Assembly (NCBI GenBank): GCA_964542855.1
Contig: CAZIWJ010000026.1
Span: 1-23,507 of the forward strand
Reading direction: 5' to 3'
Origin: CAZIWJ01 sp964542855
GTDB lineage: Bacteria; Bacteroidota; Bacteroidia; Cytophagales; Cyclobacteriaceae
DNA length: 23,507 bases
A program made the translations under genes and the position numbers. Below, piece by piece: positions 1 through 8,582 of the stretch. The notes beneath the pieces were generated by a model. It worked only from the letters and a program-made list of their open reading frames with translations, was not told where the DNA came from and searched no databases. The first letter of the stretch is position 1. Every line of letters begins with the position of its first letter.

Positions 1-28
1 GGGGCTACTAACCCATCGTTTCTTCCGT

Positions 29-907
29 ATGGGGGAAAAAATATTCGCTTACTTTGTTACTTTTGCCAGCAAATTATTCGGGATGGGCAGTAAAGAAGCG
101 GTTGTATATTTTCACGTAGGGTTGGGCAAAACCGGGTCTACCCACCTGCAAAAAAAGATTTTCCCCAGGTTAACCGGCGTACATTATATTCATAGTTCGA
201 AGTATCGCCGTTCGCCGGCTATAATTAACCGGTTAAGCAAGCCGGCTTTCCTGGTATCGCGCGAATTCGATCAGCAGTTTTACGATGAAGTGAGCTGGTT
301 TGCCCGTTACTTTCGTTCGGCATACCCCATCATTGTTCTTCGCCGTCAGGATAAGTGGATTGCCTCTCAATACCGCAGGTTTGTAAAAAATGGGTACCGG
401 GGTTCTTTTTCCTCGTTTCTCGACCTGGATCACGACCAGGGGTACTTTAAAATCCATGAACTTTTCTTCTACCGGAAGATTAATTTCCTGCAAGATACCT
501 TTGGCCACGAACCGCTGGTTCTTTTCCAGGAGGAAATGAAAAATAACCCGGAATGTTTCTACAACCGGATTTTGGAATATACCCGTTCTTCGGCCGCCCC
601 GGGTATTCTCTCTTCCGGCATTACCCATTCTTCCTACTCGGAAAAACAGCTAAAATTTTTACGCAAATTTTCCAGCAGGCTGGATATGCGCAAGGGAAAT
701 AAAGCAACCACCCCCCTTTATGCCGTCCGCTTAATCGGGGTAAAATTATTGCGTTATACTGTTCTTTATTTAGGCAAACGGGTCCCCGATCGCTGGGTAT
801 CGGATGAGCCGCTCATTTCAGCAAAGGACCTGAAGCGGGTGCAGGATTATTACGCTGAAGACTGGCAGCAGTGCCTGGCCTACCAAAAACCGGGGGTGAA
901 TACCTGA
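29..907 (+). CDS. Sulfotransferase-like protein, possibly partial at the 5' end
   Basis: Probable PAPS-dependent sulfotransferase-fold protein of 292 residues from the ATG used here. The sequence shows a 5'-phosphosulfate-binding-type loop, GLGKTGSTHLQ, at residues 31-41 just after a beta strand (VVYFHV). A second candidate cofactor-binding segment, IIVLRRQDKWIASQYRRF, lies at about 101-118 with the Arg and Ser expected of a 3'-phosphate-binding motif. By family knowledge such enzymes move sulfate from PAPS to sugars, lipids or proteins; the acceptor here is unknown. The frame stays open upstream to base 1, so the true start may lie outside the window. No ribosome-binding site is clear before the ATG at 29. 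The gene converges on the PAAR gene of the T6SS cluster with 49 bases between the stops, and I see no strong terminator hairpin there. Whether it belongs functionally with the T6SS is unknown. Confidence 0.65.
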   Translation: MGEKIFAYFVTFASKLFGMGSKEAVVYFHVGLGKTGSTHLQKKIFPRLTGVHYIHSSKYRRSPAIINRLSKPAFLVSREFDQQFYDEVSWFARYFRSAYPIIVLRRQDKWIASQYRRFVKNGYRGSFSSFLDLDHDQGYFKIHELFFYRKINFLQDTFGHEPLVLFQEEMKNNPECFYNRILEYTRSSAAPGILSSGITHSSYSEKQLKFLRKFSSRLDMRKGNKATTPLYAVRLIGVKLLRYTVLYLGKRVPDRWVSDEPLISAKDLKRVQDYYAEDWQQCLAYQKPGVNT

Positions 908-956
908 ACGAGTTTTACTAATTTAAACTTTACCCGGGTTTGAAACTATACCCATG

Positions 957-1259
957 CTAACCACCGATCAGCACGGTGGGCGCTCCGGAAGTAATGACCC
1001 CACCGTGGCTGGTGGTATCGCCCATCCGGGCAGCCGGCTGGTTACCGATGAAAACTGAAGCTGAACCGGTTATAATGGTGTCGGGAGGGCCGGTACATAC
1101 GCACTGGTTTCCAATTACGGCAGCTGGCCGACCGCATATCATTACACTCCCATTCCCCGGTCCGGTAACGGGCCCGCCAACGTGGGGAACGGGTGGTAAG
1201 CCGGGGGTAACCATCGGGCAATGATGCATATCTGTTATTCTTGCAGCGGGTTTAGCCAT
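957..1259 (-). CDS. PAAR-domain spike-tip protein
   Basis: This 100-residue protein is a single PAAR domain, the conical zinc-binding tip that caps the VgrG spike of a type VI secretion system. It opens with the sequence PAARITDMHHC (residues 4-14) and has a second PAAR at 75-78. The His12/His13/Cys14, Cys53/Cys55 and His85 residues are candidate zinc ligands. The Gly/Pro-rich repeated pattern (CGRPAAVIGN, FIGNQPAARMGD) is typical of the fold. There is no N- or C-terminal extension, so it carries no fused toxin. It is the last gene of the T6SS operon and starts 6 bases after tssG ends. A bare PAAR can dock to VgrG as a structural tip or recruit a separately encoded effector; no such effector is visible next to it. 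Confidence 0.93.
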   Translation of the reverse strand: MAKPAARITDMHHCPMVTPGLPPVPHVGGPVTGPGNGSVMICGRPAAVIGNQCVCTGPPDTIITGSASVFIGNQPAARMGDTTSHGGVITSGAPTVLIGG

Positions 1260-1265
1260 AGTATA

Positions 1266-2174
1266 TTAAATGGTTGTGGAATAACCTAAACGAGAACTTT
1301 CCGATGATTTTCCGGGTGTAAAAACGTGGTTTGGGTGGTAAGTACTAATTTGAACGCTTGCGTGAGCGGGAAAGAACAGGGCTTCGACCAGCTTCAATAT
1401 TTTACCTTTTTGCTCCAGCAGCTCATTCACTTTAGTGTTGCTATTCAAATCGAAGTGCAGGGTAAATACTTCCTCTTCCAGGCAGTAATCGAGTATACTG
1501 TCTATACCCAGCCTGTTTTCTCCCAGCCCTTTATCATTCACTCGTAGCTGAATTGGGCAGGTTGTTTTTTTCACCTGAACCGGCATACGCAGCAACCAGG
1601 CAATACACTGGCTGCTTAATGCGAGGTTGCCTGTAATAATGTGCAGGCGCGGGAAGATATATAACAGGGTTAATGCCTCGTAATGCGTTAACGGTGCATC
1701 CGCATCAATAAACTGGCTAACCAACTGAAAAGCGGCGGTTTCTGATAGTCCCGGCAGCCGTTGCTGCTCGTTAAGAACCACGTTGATCCGCTGCTGGTAC
1801 AGTACCTGCTCCAGGGGTTGAAAAAATTTCCTTCCCTCCTTTTCTTCTTTTTTGCGTTGTTCAAACCTTGCTTTTGATCGTTGAGTACTGATTTGCAGAC
1901 TACGGGAAATGGGTTTATGAAAAACAGCCTCGGGCAGCATGTCATATAAACCTTCCCGGTTTAATTTCATAACCGTTCGGGACGAACCGTCTACACCCCG
2001 GAATTGGGCAACTTCCTGAAGGTCTTTAGCGTACCCTCTTTTTTGCAACCCTTGTGGAAATACGTACAGCTCATCCCTTTTTAATTTATCCTGCTCCAAT
2101 AAGTGGGCAGCAACCACTTCGGCATACAAATCAAGATCTGGGTATCCGGGCAGGTTGATCATGCTCTTGCTCAT
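1266..2174 (-). CDS. tssG: T6SS baseplate subunit TssG
   Basis: Baseplate wedge protein of 302 residues. TssG normally forms a wedge with TssF and TssE around the VgrG hub and so starts sheath and tube assembly on the cytoplasmic side. The assignment rests on size, position directly after tssF, and a TssG-like middle (QFIDADAPLTHYEALTLLYI, about residues 152-171, followed by a strand rich in Ile/Leu and a short-chain QLRVND segment). Its ATG overlaps the tssF stop codon in an ATGA arrangement, which suggests translational coupling and equal output of the two wedge partners. Residues about 100-120 are highly charged (Lys/Arg/Glu) and helical. The family is poorly conserved, so the call leans on context more than on single motifs. 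Confidence 0.82.
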   Translation of the reverse strand: MSKSMINLPGYPDLDLYAEVVAAHLLEQDKLKRDELYVFPQGLQKRGYAKDLQEVAQFRGVDGSSRTVMKLNREGLYDMLPEAVFHKPISRSLQISTQRSKARFEQRKKEEKEGRKFFQPLEQVLYQQRINVVLNEQQRLPGLSETAAFQLVSQFIDADAPLTHYEALTLLYIFPRLHIITGNLALSSQCIAWLLRMPVQVKKTTCPIQLRVNDKGLGENRLGIDSILDYCLEEEVFTLHFDLNSNTKVNELLEQKGKILKLVEALFFPAHASVQISTYHPNHVFTPGKSSESSRLGYSTTI

Positions 2175-3973
2175 TTACTTTTCCGGTGTTTTATTTTTAC
2201 CCTTACCGGCACGAACAGGGCCGAATGCCTGGAAAGCAATTTTTGCAAATCGGCAGCTTTTAACGCCCAGTATTCTTTGGGGCGGGCATTGCCTTCGGCC
2301 GGATAAACCCAAACTTCAATACTTCTTTCCATTCCGCGGTTCGGCAAATCATTTTTCACGAACCCGGGTTTTACTTCCACGCAGGCTGCCGCCTTGCCCA
2401 GTTCCTGCATGCTGGCAATTTTAAAATCCTGCCGGGTTACCAGCCGTTCCCTGCTCAATAAAGCGCTACGCAGGTGGCTAATTTTCTTTTTTTCATCCGG
2501 TGCATTTTCTCCTCCCCTGGAATAAGTAAGTGAATAAGCTGAACCGGTTTTTATTTCCAGGGTATCGGCATGGAATTGCGTACCGGAGGGGATAAGATTT
2601 CCCGTTTCACCAGCCGTTTGCCAGAAAGAAAGAAATACGTTGCCGGTACGGGTTGAATTAGTTTTCAGGTAGCGTACTTCTTTACAATTACCAGGATCCG
2701 GGGTACGGTAAAGGCTTTCTTCAATTTGATTAAGGAGTTCTTTGAGCCGGGTTATTTTTCCGTATTCAAAACCGTTAATGGCTGTAAAAGCTGCCGCCTC
2801 ATCGCGCATGGTTACCAGCAACTGGTTGAGTAATTCACGGGCATCCCGTGCATCGAAGCGGGCAACGCCTTCTTTAACCACTGCGTATTTCGCCTCCCCC
2901 TGTTGCGTTAACGTATCGCTATAGGGGTTTCCGTGTTCATCGGTTACCCGGTGCACCCCCAGGAAATAATCGTCACAAACCATCGGAATATAACTCACGG
3001 AAGGTTCTACTTTCCGGGCATCGCGAAAAACTGATAATGAACGGTTACAAACGGGGAAAGCATTCAGGTGAAATCGGATGCTGTTGAGCCATTCAGCAGC
3101 CTTGAAAGCAGGAAGTTTTATTTGTATCCAGAGCAGGTTCTGATTGAATTGATCTAATTGTTCTGAGTGGAAAACCGCATAAAGCCTATCCGGTATGTTC
3201 ACCGGGTATTCGGATTGAATGCCGGGGAGGTGTGCAGTAATAAAAGAATCTTCATAAATAGCATTAACCCGGCCCTCCGTACGACCCACCGAATTCCACT
3301 CGCGGTGCGGGTTTTCATGATTTCTTCCATACCCTCTTGCTGTAGAAAGCAATAAGCCATCAACTTCAAACGTAATCAGATCGATGGCTTTCTCCTGGCG
3401 GGCCTGGACCGCGGAGTTTTTAAAATCGACGAAGAACCGCAACTGGCTCAGGTCTTTCAACGGTAATTTAGCTTTTATACCCAGGAATATTTCGTTATCT
3501 GCGAGCTTCCCTTTTCCGGTAAGTAGATGTTCACCATTTGTAAAATTAGTCAGTTTATTCCCTTTTACTTCGTAAAGAACCTCCGCCTGAACCAGGAGCA
3601 GGGGCTGCGTGGGCGAAAAAACCAGGTTCCTGGTTTCTGTACGATCGGGCTCTTCTGCCTGAAATACTTCTTTCGTGCAATTAAACTGATCTTCTTTTTT
3701 CAGCTTATAAAAGGGTTCAACCGGGTTGGCTTTTAAAATTGTATGCGCGGGTACAGCAGTGCTCTGGCAATCTGGAAGCAATAACTGGCAAATGCGATCG
3801 GTTATTCTACCTTCCGAAGATTGTAATTGTTGCCGGGTTCGGTTCAGTTCAACCGCAAAAGCGCCGAATAGTAAATCGACGAGGGGATCGAAGTTTTCCG
3901 GTTCAAGCTTATCGACCCCCCATAAATCTGCTGCGTACTGGTATAACCGCTCTTTTATAGCTGTGGTACTCAT
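2171..3973 (-). CDS. tssF: T6SS baseplate subunit TssF
   Basis: Baseplate wedge protein of 600 residues, close to the usual TssF length. The N-terminus has the TssF-type helical signature in which an LFGAFAVELNRTRQQL segment (about 35-50) is followed by a conserved acidic/arginine helix ending in LLLPD. The C-terminal hundred residues (from about 500) resemble the phage gp6/baseplate-J fold: a helix beginning LRSALLSRERLVTRQDFKI, then a strand EVWVYPAEG and a basic tail HRKSK. TssF dimers with TssG and TssE form the wedges that bind the spike and trigger sheath polymerisation. The gene starts 9 bases after tssE ends and overlaps tssG by 4 bases. No frameshift or internal stop is present. Confidence 0.88.
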   Translation of the reverse strand: MSTTAIKERLYQYAADLWGVDKLEPENFDPLVDLLFGAFAVELNRTRQQLQSSEGRITDRICQLLLPDCQSTAVPAHTILKANPVEPFYKLKKEDQFNCTKEVFQAEEPDRTETRNLVFSPTQPLLLVQAEVLYEVKGNKLTNFTNGEHLLTGKGKLADNEIFLGIKAKLPLKDLSQLRFFVDFKNSAVQARQEKAIDLITFEVDGLLLSTARGYGRNHENPHREWNSVGRTEGRVNAIYEDSFITAHLPGIQSEYPVNIPDRLYAVFHSEQLDQFNQNLLWIQIKLPAFKAAEWLNSIRFHLNAFPVCNRSLSVFRDARKVEPSVSYIPMVCDDYFLGVHRVTDEHGNPYSDTLTQQGEAKYAVVKEGVARFDARDARELLNQLLVTMRDEAAAFTAINGFEYGKITRLKELLNQIEESLYRTPDPGNCKEVRYLKTNSTRTGNVFLSFWQTAGETGNLIPSGTQFHADTLEIKTGSAYSLTYSRGGENAPDEKKKISHLRSALLSRERLVTRQDFKIASMQELGKAAACVEVKPGFVKNDLPNRGMERSIEVWVYPAEGNARPKEYWALKAADLQKLLSRHSALFVPVRVKIKHRKSK

Positions 3974-3982
3974 AACTTTGTA

Positions 3983-4414
3983 TTAAATCGTTAGAGGGCT
4001 GAAGTAAATGTATTCCTGCTGGGTAAATTTTTCGCCGGTGCGGGGCAAACGTCCGTGAACCCGGATATGGATGCGATGCAGCAACCGTTGGCCAACCGGT
4101 AAGTGGTTGTGGGCCACGTTCTTTTCCACGGTTACCCTAAACCTACCCTGCTGTAATCGCACCTCGTTGCGACGGATTAAATCCGATACCTGGTTTTCCA
4201 GTTCATTTTCCCACAAGCAAACGCTTTTAATGTTCTCAAAATCCTGGTCCCACATATAACAGCCGAGCGTATCATCGTAGCGGTATTCGGTTAAGTGTGT
4301 TTTTAAAAGTACCCGAATAAATGCTTTTACCGATTCTTTCACCCCCGTAGCCGGTTGCTTTTCGGCGTTCATGATGCGGGTGGTTTCAAGGGGAAATTGA
4401 TAACAAGATTTCAT
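3983..4414 (-). CDS. tssE: T6SS baseplate subunit TssE (gp25-like)
   Basis: Protein of 143 residues of the gp25/TssE family, the baseplate component that templates polymerisation of the contractile sheath. The sequence shows the expected short alpha/beta domain: an N-terminal helix (VKESVKAFIRVLLKTHLTEY, about 26-45), then a helix of the NELENQVSDLIRRNE type and paired strands near RFRVTVEKNV and HRIHIRVHG. The ATG at 4414 directly follows the vgrG stop codon with no gap. A later in-frame ATG at about 4372 (MNAEKQP) is a possible alternative start and would remove 14 residues that look unlike the domain. Position between vgrG and tssF matches its role beside the wedges and hub. Confidence 0.82.
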   Translation of the reverse strand: MKSCYQFPLETTRIMNAEKQPATGVKESVKAFIRVLLKTHLTEYRYDDTLGCYMWDQDFENIKSVCLWENELENQVSDLIRRNEVRLQQGRFRVTVEKNVAHNHLPVGQRLLHRIHIRVHGRLPRTGEKFTQQEYIYFSPLTI

Positions 4415-6259
4415 TTAGTTAATTTTTACCAGTGTACCGGTTAGTTTGGTAAGCGCCCCACCTTTCAACTCAAGTTTACCGGTTCCATTTACCCGGGTTT
4501 GGGTGCCGTTTACCGTAACCGTAGTGCCTTTAATAGTAGCATCGGTAGCGGTTAAGCCAAAAGCAGGCCCCGAATCAATGTTCATTTCCTTTGCTTTCCA
4601 GCGGGTACCCTGGCCAGACCGGGCCGTTAGTCCTTTCCCGGCATCCAGGTTCAGGTTCTGACCAGATTGTATAGTAATGGATTCGGAAGCATCCATCCGG
4701 ATTGTTTTTGCCTGGAAGTTCAGTTCACCTTTGGAGCGGATCAGCAGTTTTCCTTCCCCTGCCAGCTGCAACCTAATTTCATTGGCCGGGTCGCTGGGTT
4801 CCGGGTTGAGTATTACAATTTCTTCTTTACCCGCTTCGTCGATAAACAGTACCTGGTTTCCCGACCGGGTGCGGATCACTTTACGGGTATTTCGTGAGGA
4901 GGCCCATTCTTCATTCGGGTGAAAGTTGGAATGGTGCCTGTAAACACTTCCTGAAACAATCGGTAGTTCCGGGTTATTGTGTAAAAAACTGATGATTACT
5001 TCATCGTTAATTTCCGGAATGAAATAAAATCCGTGTAAATCTTCTTCCTGCCCTCCGTATTGCTGAAGCACCCGAATCCAGGGAGTATGTTCATTCTTCG
5101 CCTGCCACTTAAATTGTACCTGTACCCTTCCCAACCCTTCAGGATCATTATTATCGACAACTGTGGCTTCCTGTTGCATCACTTCCGGAGGATAGTAGGC
5201 TGCAATTACAGGGGGAATGGTATTAGCAGCCGGAATTGCTCGAAAAAAATTTGCATATCCCCCGTTGGCATCAACCTCATGTTCCAGGGCAATAATAATA
5301 AATGGTTCCAGGTCTGCAGGTTGCCCATCTTCACCAACCAACTGAAAAGTAGTACCAACCGAAAGATTTAAAACATCACTGCCCGCATGGCAGGTAAATG
5401 TACGTGAAGCATCCGAAGCAGCCTTTATTCCATTTAAGTAATCGAGGGTTTGCTGTGAGCGGAAAGGGTACCTGCTTATTTCGGATTGCGGATTAAATTG
5501 CTGGCGGTTACTTATAACCGCTTTCGACAAATTACTAAACCCCTTTAAAAGGGCTTTTCTTTCGTGGGGTTTATTAGTTTTTGAATCGTAAACACACACG
5601 GCGTTTTCAATCGGTGAGGAACACATTTCCATTTGAACCTGGTTAAGGTCTTTTTTAATCTGTAAATTAATCGTTTGCGCATCGGGGCTTTTACCAAAAA
5701 AAAACTGTTTACCATCGTGAAAAAACCATTGCCCGTACCGGTGGGCCAGTCGCTGTAAGAAGTTGAAATTACTTTCGTTAAACTGCACCAGGTACTCAAT
5801 TTCTTCATTAAATGAAGGATTGATTACATGATTTTCCGGGCCCGGAAAATCCTGTAACACCTCCTTTACCACTGTTTTCAGGTTTTTATTTAAGAAAGAC
5901 CGGGTTTTACCCCCATCATCGAGCAATACCGTTTTACTGGCTGCTTTTACCACCAGCCCCTGGTTACCGCTAATTGCATCCGAAACCCGAACCTGTACTA
6001 TTTGTCCTTTAAAGTAAAGCGAAGAAGGATCCGACTGCCCGGCAGGAAGCGATAAAGGTTTAATCTCCAGCCGGATCTCCTGGTCGAGGAAGTTCCTCAC
6101 CAGGCTCAGGAGCCTGCTTTTACTGGTTTCGAGGGCCTCAGTAGGGAGAAAAGCGGCCAGCTCGTAATGCTGATTTACAGCTTGTTCAATCCTTATTTCC
6201 CCAACCGGGGAATAGGCTTGCTGACCAATAATAACGGAAACGGTACAATCCTGTGCCAA
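4415..6259 (-). CDS. tssI: T6SS spike protein VgrG/TssI (TTG start)
   Basis: Trimeric spike protein of 614 residues. It holds the gp27-like hub domains (about 1-340), a gp5-like OB-fold with the hallmark DNNDPEGLGRVQVQF followed by TPWIRV and the PEINDEVIISF strand (about 370-450), and a C-terminal beta-helix needle of short repeated strands such as INLQ-type turns, LNLDAGKG and TATDATIKGTTVTVNG (about 500-614). It ends at the needle, with no appended effector domain. The start must be TTG: in-frame TGA lies three codons upstream, and the next Met is more than 190 residues in. The gene sits 46 bases after hcp and abuts tssE. VgrG is secreted with Hcp and PAAR when the sheath contracts. Confidence 0.95.
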   Translation of the reverse strand: MAQDCTVSVIIGQQAYSPVGEIRIEQAVNQHYELAAFLPTEALETSKSRLLSLVRNFLDQEIRLEIKPLSLPAGQSDPSSLYFKGQIVQVRVSDAISGNQGLVVKAASKTVLLDDGGKTRSFLNKNLKTVVKEVLQDFPGPENHVINPSFNEEIEYLVQFNESNFNFLQRLAHRYGQWFFHDGKQFFFGKSPDAQTINLQIKKDLNQVQMEMCSSPIENAVCVYDSKTNKPHERKALLKGFSNLSKAVISNRQQFNPQSEISRYPFRSQQTLDYLNGIKAASDASRTFTCHAGSDVLNLSVGTTFQLVGEDGQPADLEPFIIIALEHEVDANGGYANFFRAIPAANTIPPVIAAYYPPEVMQQEATVVDNNDPEGLGRVQVQFKWQAKNEHTPWIRVLQQYGGQEEDLHGFYFIPEINDEVIISFLHNNPELPIVSGSVYRHHSNFHPNEEWASSRNTRKVIRTRSGNQVLFIDEAGKEEIVILNPEPSDPANEIRLQLAGEGKLLIRSKGELNFQAKTIRMDASESITIQSGQNLNLDAGKGLTARSGQGTRWKAKEMNIDSGPAFGLTATDATIKGTTVTVNGTQTRVNGTGKLELKGGALTKLTGTLVKIN

Positions 6260-6305
6260 AAGAGTTCAGAGGTTTAATGCTTACAATTGCTCGGGTAAAA
6301 TAAAA

Positions 6306-6722
6306 TCAATTAAACCCGGGCCATTCATTTTCATATTCTGCCGGACCGGCTTCGCCGTCGATCACGATTTCACGGGCAGATATAACGAATGATTCCATCA
6401 TATTTTCACCACCCTGCCAGCTGAAATTCTCACCGTATTCTATGATGTAGGCATCTTTAAACTCGATGGTTTTCATGGTACTGGAATCGTCGGTATCTTC
6501 CGAAACTTCAATTTTTCCTTCTTTGGTTTTCCCCTGTGCGGCCACCATCCAGGTAGGAAGGAAGGCACTTTTGGTAGATTCAATGGTAATTTGAACGGTA
6601 CCCCCTCTTACAATGCCCGAGGGCCTGCCTGAAGCATCGATATCCCGGTTAAAACTGTACGAAAAGTCGATGACGCGGGCGTCTGAAATTTTGTCAAGCG
6701 AAAGTCTGGCGCGTACTGCCAT
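6306..6722 (-). CDS. tssD: T6SS tube protein Hcp/TssD
   Basis: Inner-tube protein of 138 residues, the usual Hcp size. Hexameric Hcp rings stack into the tube that is fired through the contracting TssB/TssC sheath. The sequence has the Hcp pattern: an N-terminal strand (ARVIDFSYSFNRDIDASGRP), an extended loop, then GGTVQITIES, a central helix region with a FLPTWM segment, and a late strand MESFVISAREIVI. The form resembles the Bacteroidota TssD group rather than the proteobacterial one. It lies between tssC and vgrG, with gaps of 46 bases on each side, the largest inside the operon. These gaps leave room for a separate leader or processing site for a highly made protein, though no promoter motif is clear. 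The 12 bases ending at the start codon form an AT-only palindrome, probably just an unstructured translation start. Confidence 0.9.
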   Translation of the reverse strand: MAVRARLSLDKISDARVIDFSYSFNRDIDASGRPSGIVRGGTVQITIESTKSAFLPTWMVAAQGKTKEGKIEVSEDTDDSSTMKTIEFKDAYIIEYGENFSWQGGENMMESFVISAREIVIDGEAGPAEYENEWPGFN

Positions 6723-6768
6723 AATTTAAATTAGTTTAGTGTGTCAGTAAAATAATATGAATAAAAGG

Positions 6769-8124
6769 TTATGCCCCTTCAGAGAATGCTGCTGCCCATT
6801 CCTCGGCCGTGTCGCCCCGGGTTCCGCCAAGTTTAAGCAGGAAGTTTTTAGCGGGAAAAAACGGCGAGATGTGCAGGTCGATATAAATCCGTTTAGTTTC
6901 CGGGTCTTGCTCCAGCTTCATGAGCTTATAATCCTGGATTACCTTGTCGTGCCCTTTAATACTTTTCAGGTAGCGGGATATTTCCATGCCGAGGTCTTTT
7001 TGAACCTTTGGAGTCCACTTGGTAAATGCCTGCCGGTTCAGGAAATCGATCAGCACTTTTCCGATGTACTCGAAAACTCTTACCACCGAGTAAGTTTGTA
7101 ACCCAATATCCGGCCCGTTGTAAAGCGTTTTGGCAGAAAAGGCCATCACTTTGTCCCATTCGTAAACCATGGGCACCAGTCCTCTTCTTTCCAGCTCGGA
7201 TATTTCGCTTTTCTTCAGGCCAAATTTTACTCCAATGGCGTCGTGGATGCCCCCGTAAAGTTTTCCGGCAGTGGGTTGAGATATTAAAGTGCTGTAAATT
7301 TTTCCGGCCAGCGCGGTAGATGGCGGAACATAAAGTTCTTCCTCTTCTCCCAGGTCGGCGTGCCGGTTTCTCCCAACCAGCCAGTTGCAGGTCATGATGA
7401 CGTTCGAGCGGTACACTTCCTGCCCGGTTAAATTGGCCTTATCGAATTCTTCAATCACCAGGTCGGGATCGTCGATGTGCTGAAAATCTGTTATCAGCAG
7501 CACTTTATTTTCACAGGCAACCTGCGCCCATTTTTCTACCACCGTATTACTGCCGAGGTAACCCGGAATAACCATTAGAGAATAGTTTTGCCTTAAGTCG
7601 AGGCGGTCGTGACAGTTTTTCAACTCTGCCGAAATCCGATCGAATGCCAGTGTATTATCCAGATCTTTCAGGCGATCGATATCTAAATTATAGATGGTAA
7701 TATTTCTTACCTTATCGCGGGCCGTATTTTTAAAAAACAGGGCTAACGAGCGGTAGTTTTGTTCCAGTTCGCGACAGGCGTCCAGGGCTTTAGCCGTATT
7801 TTTTTGGAGCACCGCTTCGGTTTGCTCTAGCTTGCTATTGATTTCAGTAAGGATCGACGGAATATCCTCTGACCCCTCCAGGAGTTCAACCATTAACTGA
7901 AGGGATTTTTTCAGCTTTTCGCGATCGGGCTTACGACTTTCGTCGGTGAGAAATATTTTTCGAAGAGCCTTTTTTTCCGGGTTCAGCACATTGGCACCTT
8001 CCACGGTACTTTCTATCAGTTCATACCCTCCGAAACCGGTAAGATTAAATAAAGATCTATTTAATTCATTTTCCTCTGCCAGTAGTTGCTGTTCAGCAGT
8101 GGTGTTGGTTTTGGTAGCTGCCAT
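6769..8124 (-). CDS. tssC: T6SS sheath large subunit TssC (DUF5458-type)
   Basis: Sheath large subunit of 451 residues. TssC pairs with TssB to form the contractile sheath around the Hcp tube, and its N-terminal region is the usual docking site for the recycling ATPase TssH. The protein matches the form found in Bacteroidota T6SS. The N-terminus is charged and flexible (about 1-40), the middle holds long helices, and the C-terminal part has YSVVRVFEYIGKVLIDFLNR (about 338-357), a WTPKVQKDLGMEI helix and a closing strand IYIDLHISPFFPAKNFLLKL. It follows tssB by 4 bases, so the two subunits are probably made together. The ATG start at 8124 is well placed. No effector or fusion is present. Confidence 0.92.
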   Translation of the reverse strand: MAATKTNTTAEQQLLAEENELNRSLFNLTGFGGYELIESTVEGANVLNPEKKALRKIFLTDESRKPDREKLKKSLQLMVELLEGSEDIPSILTEINSKLEQTEAVLQKNTAKALDACRELEQNYRSLALFFKNTARDKVRNITIYNLDIDRLKDLDNTLAFDRISAELKNCHDRLDLRQNYSLMVIPGYLGSNTVVEKWAQVACENKVLLITDFQHIDDPDLVIEEFDKANLTGQEVYRSNVIMTCNWLVGRNRHADLGEEEELYVPPSTALAGKIYSTLISQPTAGKLYGGIHDAIGVKFGLKKSEISELERRGLVPMVYEWDKVMAFSAKTLYNGPDIGLQTYSVVRVFEYIGKVLIDFLNRQAFTKWTPKVQKDLGMEISRYLKSIKGHDKVIQDYKLMKLEQDPETKRIYIDLHISPFFPAKNFLLKLGGTRGDTAEEWAAAFSEGA

Positions 8125-8128
8125 AATT

Positions 8129-8575
8129 TTACGTGTTTGTTTGTTCTATTTCATCAATTAGTGCTTTCAGGGTTTCCAGGTAAGCCTTTTTAGCCTCCGG
8201 ATTTTTCAGGGCACTCTGAAATATTTTATTAGTTTTTAATCGCCTGGAGATGTTCAGGTAATTATCGTGCTGCTGTTTGAGGTGCTGAAGAAAACCAGAT
8301 TGTGCAGTTAGCCCTTTGCGGGTAAAATCGCCCACATTTCGAAATTCCAGCTTTTCTTCTACCGGGGTTCCTTCTTCGTTTTCAAATTCTACTGAAACTG
8401 CCGGTTTAAAATAATCAAATACTTCACCAACGGTTTTCAGTCCTTTTACCGGCGCTGGTTTTTCTGGTTGGCTAGTAAGTTTTTGCACGAGCAGGGTTTT
8501 GTTGGAAGGTATTTGAGTAACGGCTTCAAAGGCTTGTTGCGGCACGAGTTGGCCGCCTATTTCTACTTCGTTCAT
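8129..8575 (-). CDS. tssB: T6SS sheath small subunit TssB
   Basis: Sheath small subunit, 148 residues from the ATG at 8575 (MNEVEIGG). A TTG two codons earlier at 8581 could also serve, but the ATG is the likelier start. The family traits seen are the segment VGEVFDYFKPAVSVEFEN (about 49-66), the EEKLEFRNVGDFTRKGL segment that forms part of the sheath core, and the C-terminal helical stretch with the repeated Leu/Lys pattern (LNISRRLKTN, then LETLKALIDEIE). TssB and TssC interlock as a heterodimer; contraction of the polymer drives the spike. The gene lies just after tssH and just before tssC, which is the standard recycling and sheath module. No frameshift is seen. Confidence 0.88.
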   Translation of the reverse strand: MNEVEIGGQLVPQQAFEAVTQIPSNKTLLVQKLTSQPEKPAPVKGLKTVGEVFDYFKPAVSVEFENEEGTPVEEKLEFRNVGDFTRKGLTAQSGFLQHLKQQHDNYLNISRRLKTNKIFQSALKNPEAKKAYLETLKALIDEIEQTNT

Positions 8576-8582
8576 AAGCAAA

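Noticed and set aside
233..628. A minus-strand frame of 131 codons within the sulfotransferase-like gene.
   Set aside because: It is a shadow of a gene with clear motifs, and its sequence has no recognisable domain.
908..956. Possible terminator with ACCCGGGT core between the sulfotransferase-like gene and PAAR.
   Set aside because: The palindrome is only 8 bases, its flanks do not pair, and no T-tract follows.
6722..6733. AT-only palindrome TAATTTAAATTA ending at the hcp start codon.
   Set aside because: It is weak, made only of A and T, and fits an ordinary unstructured AT-rich translation leader in Bacteroidota.
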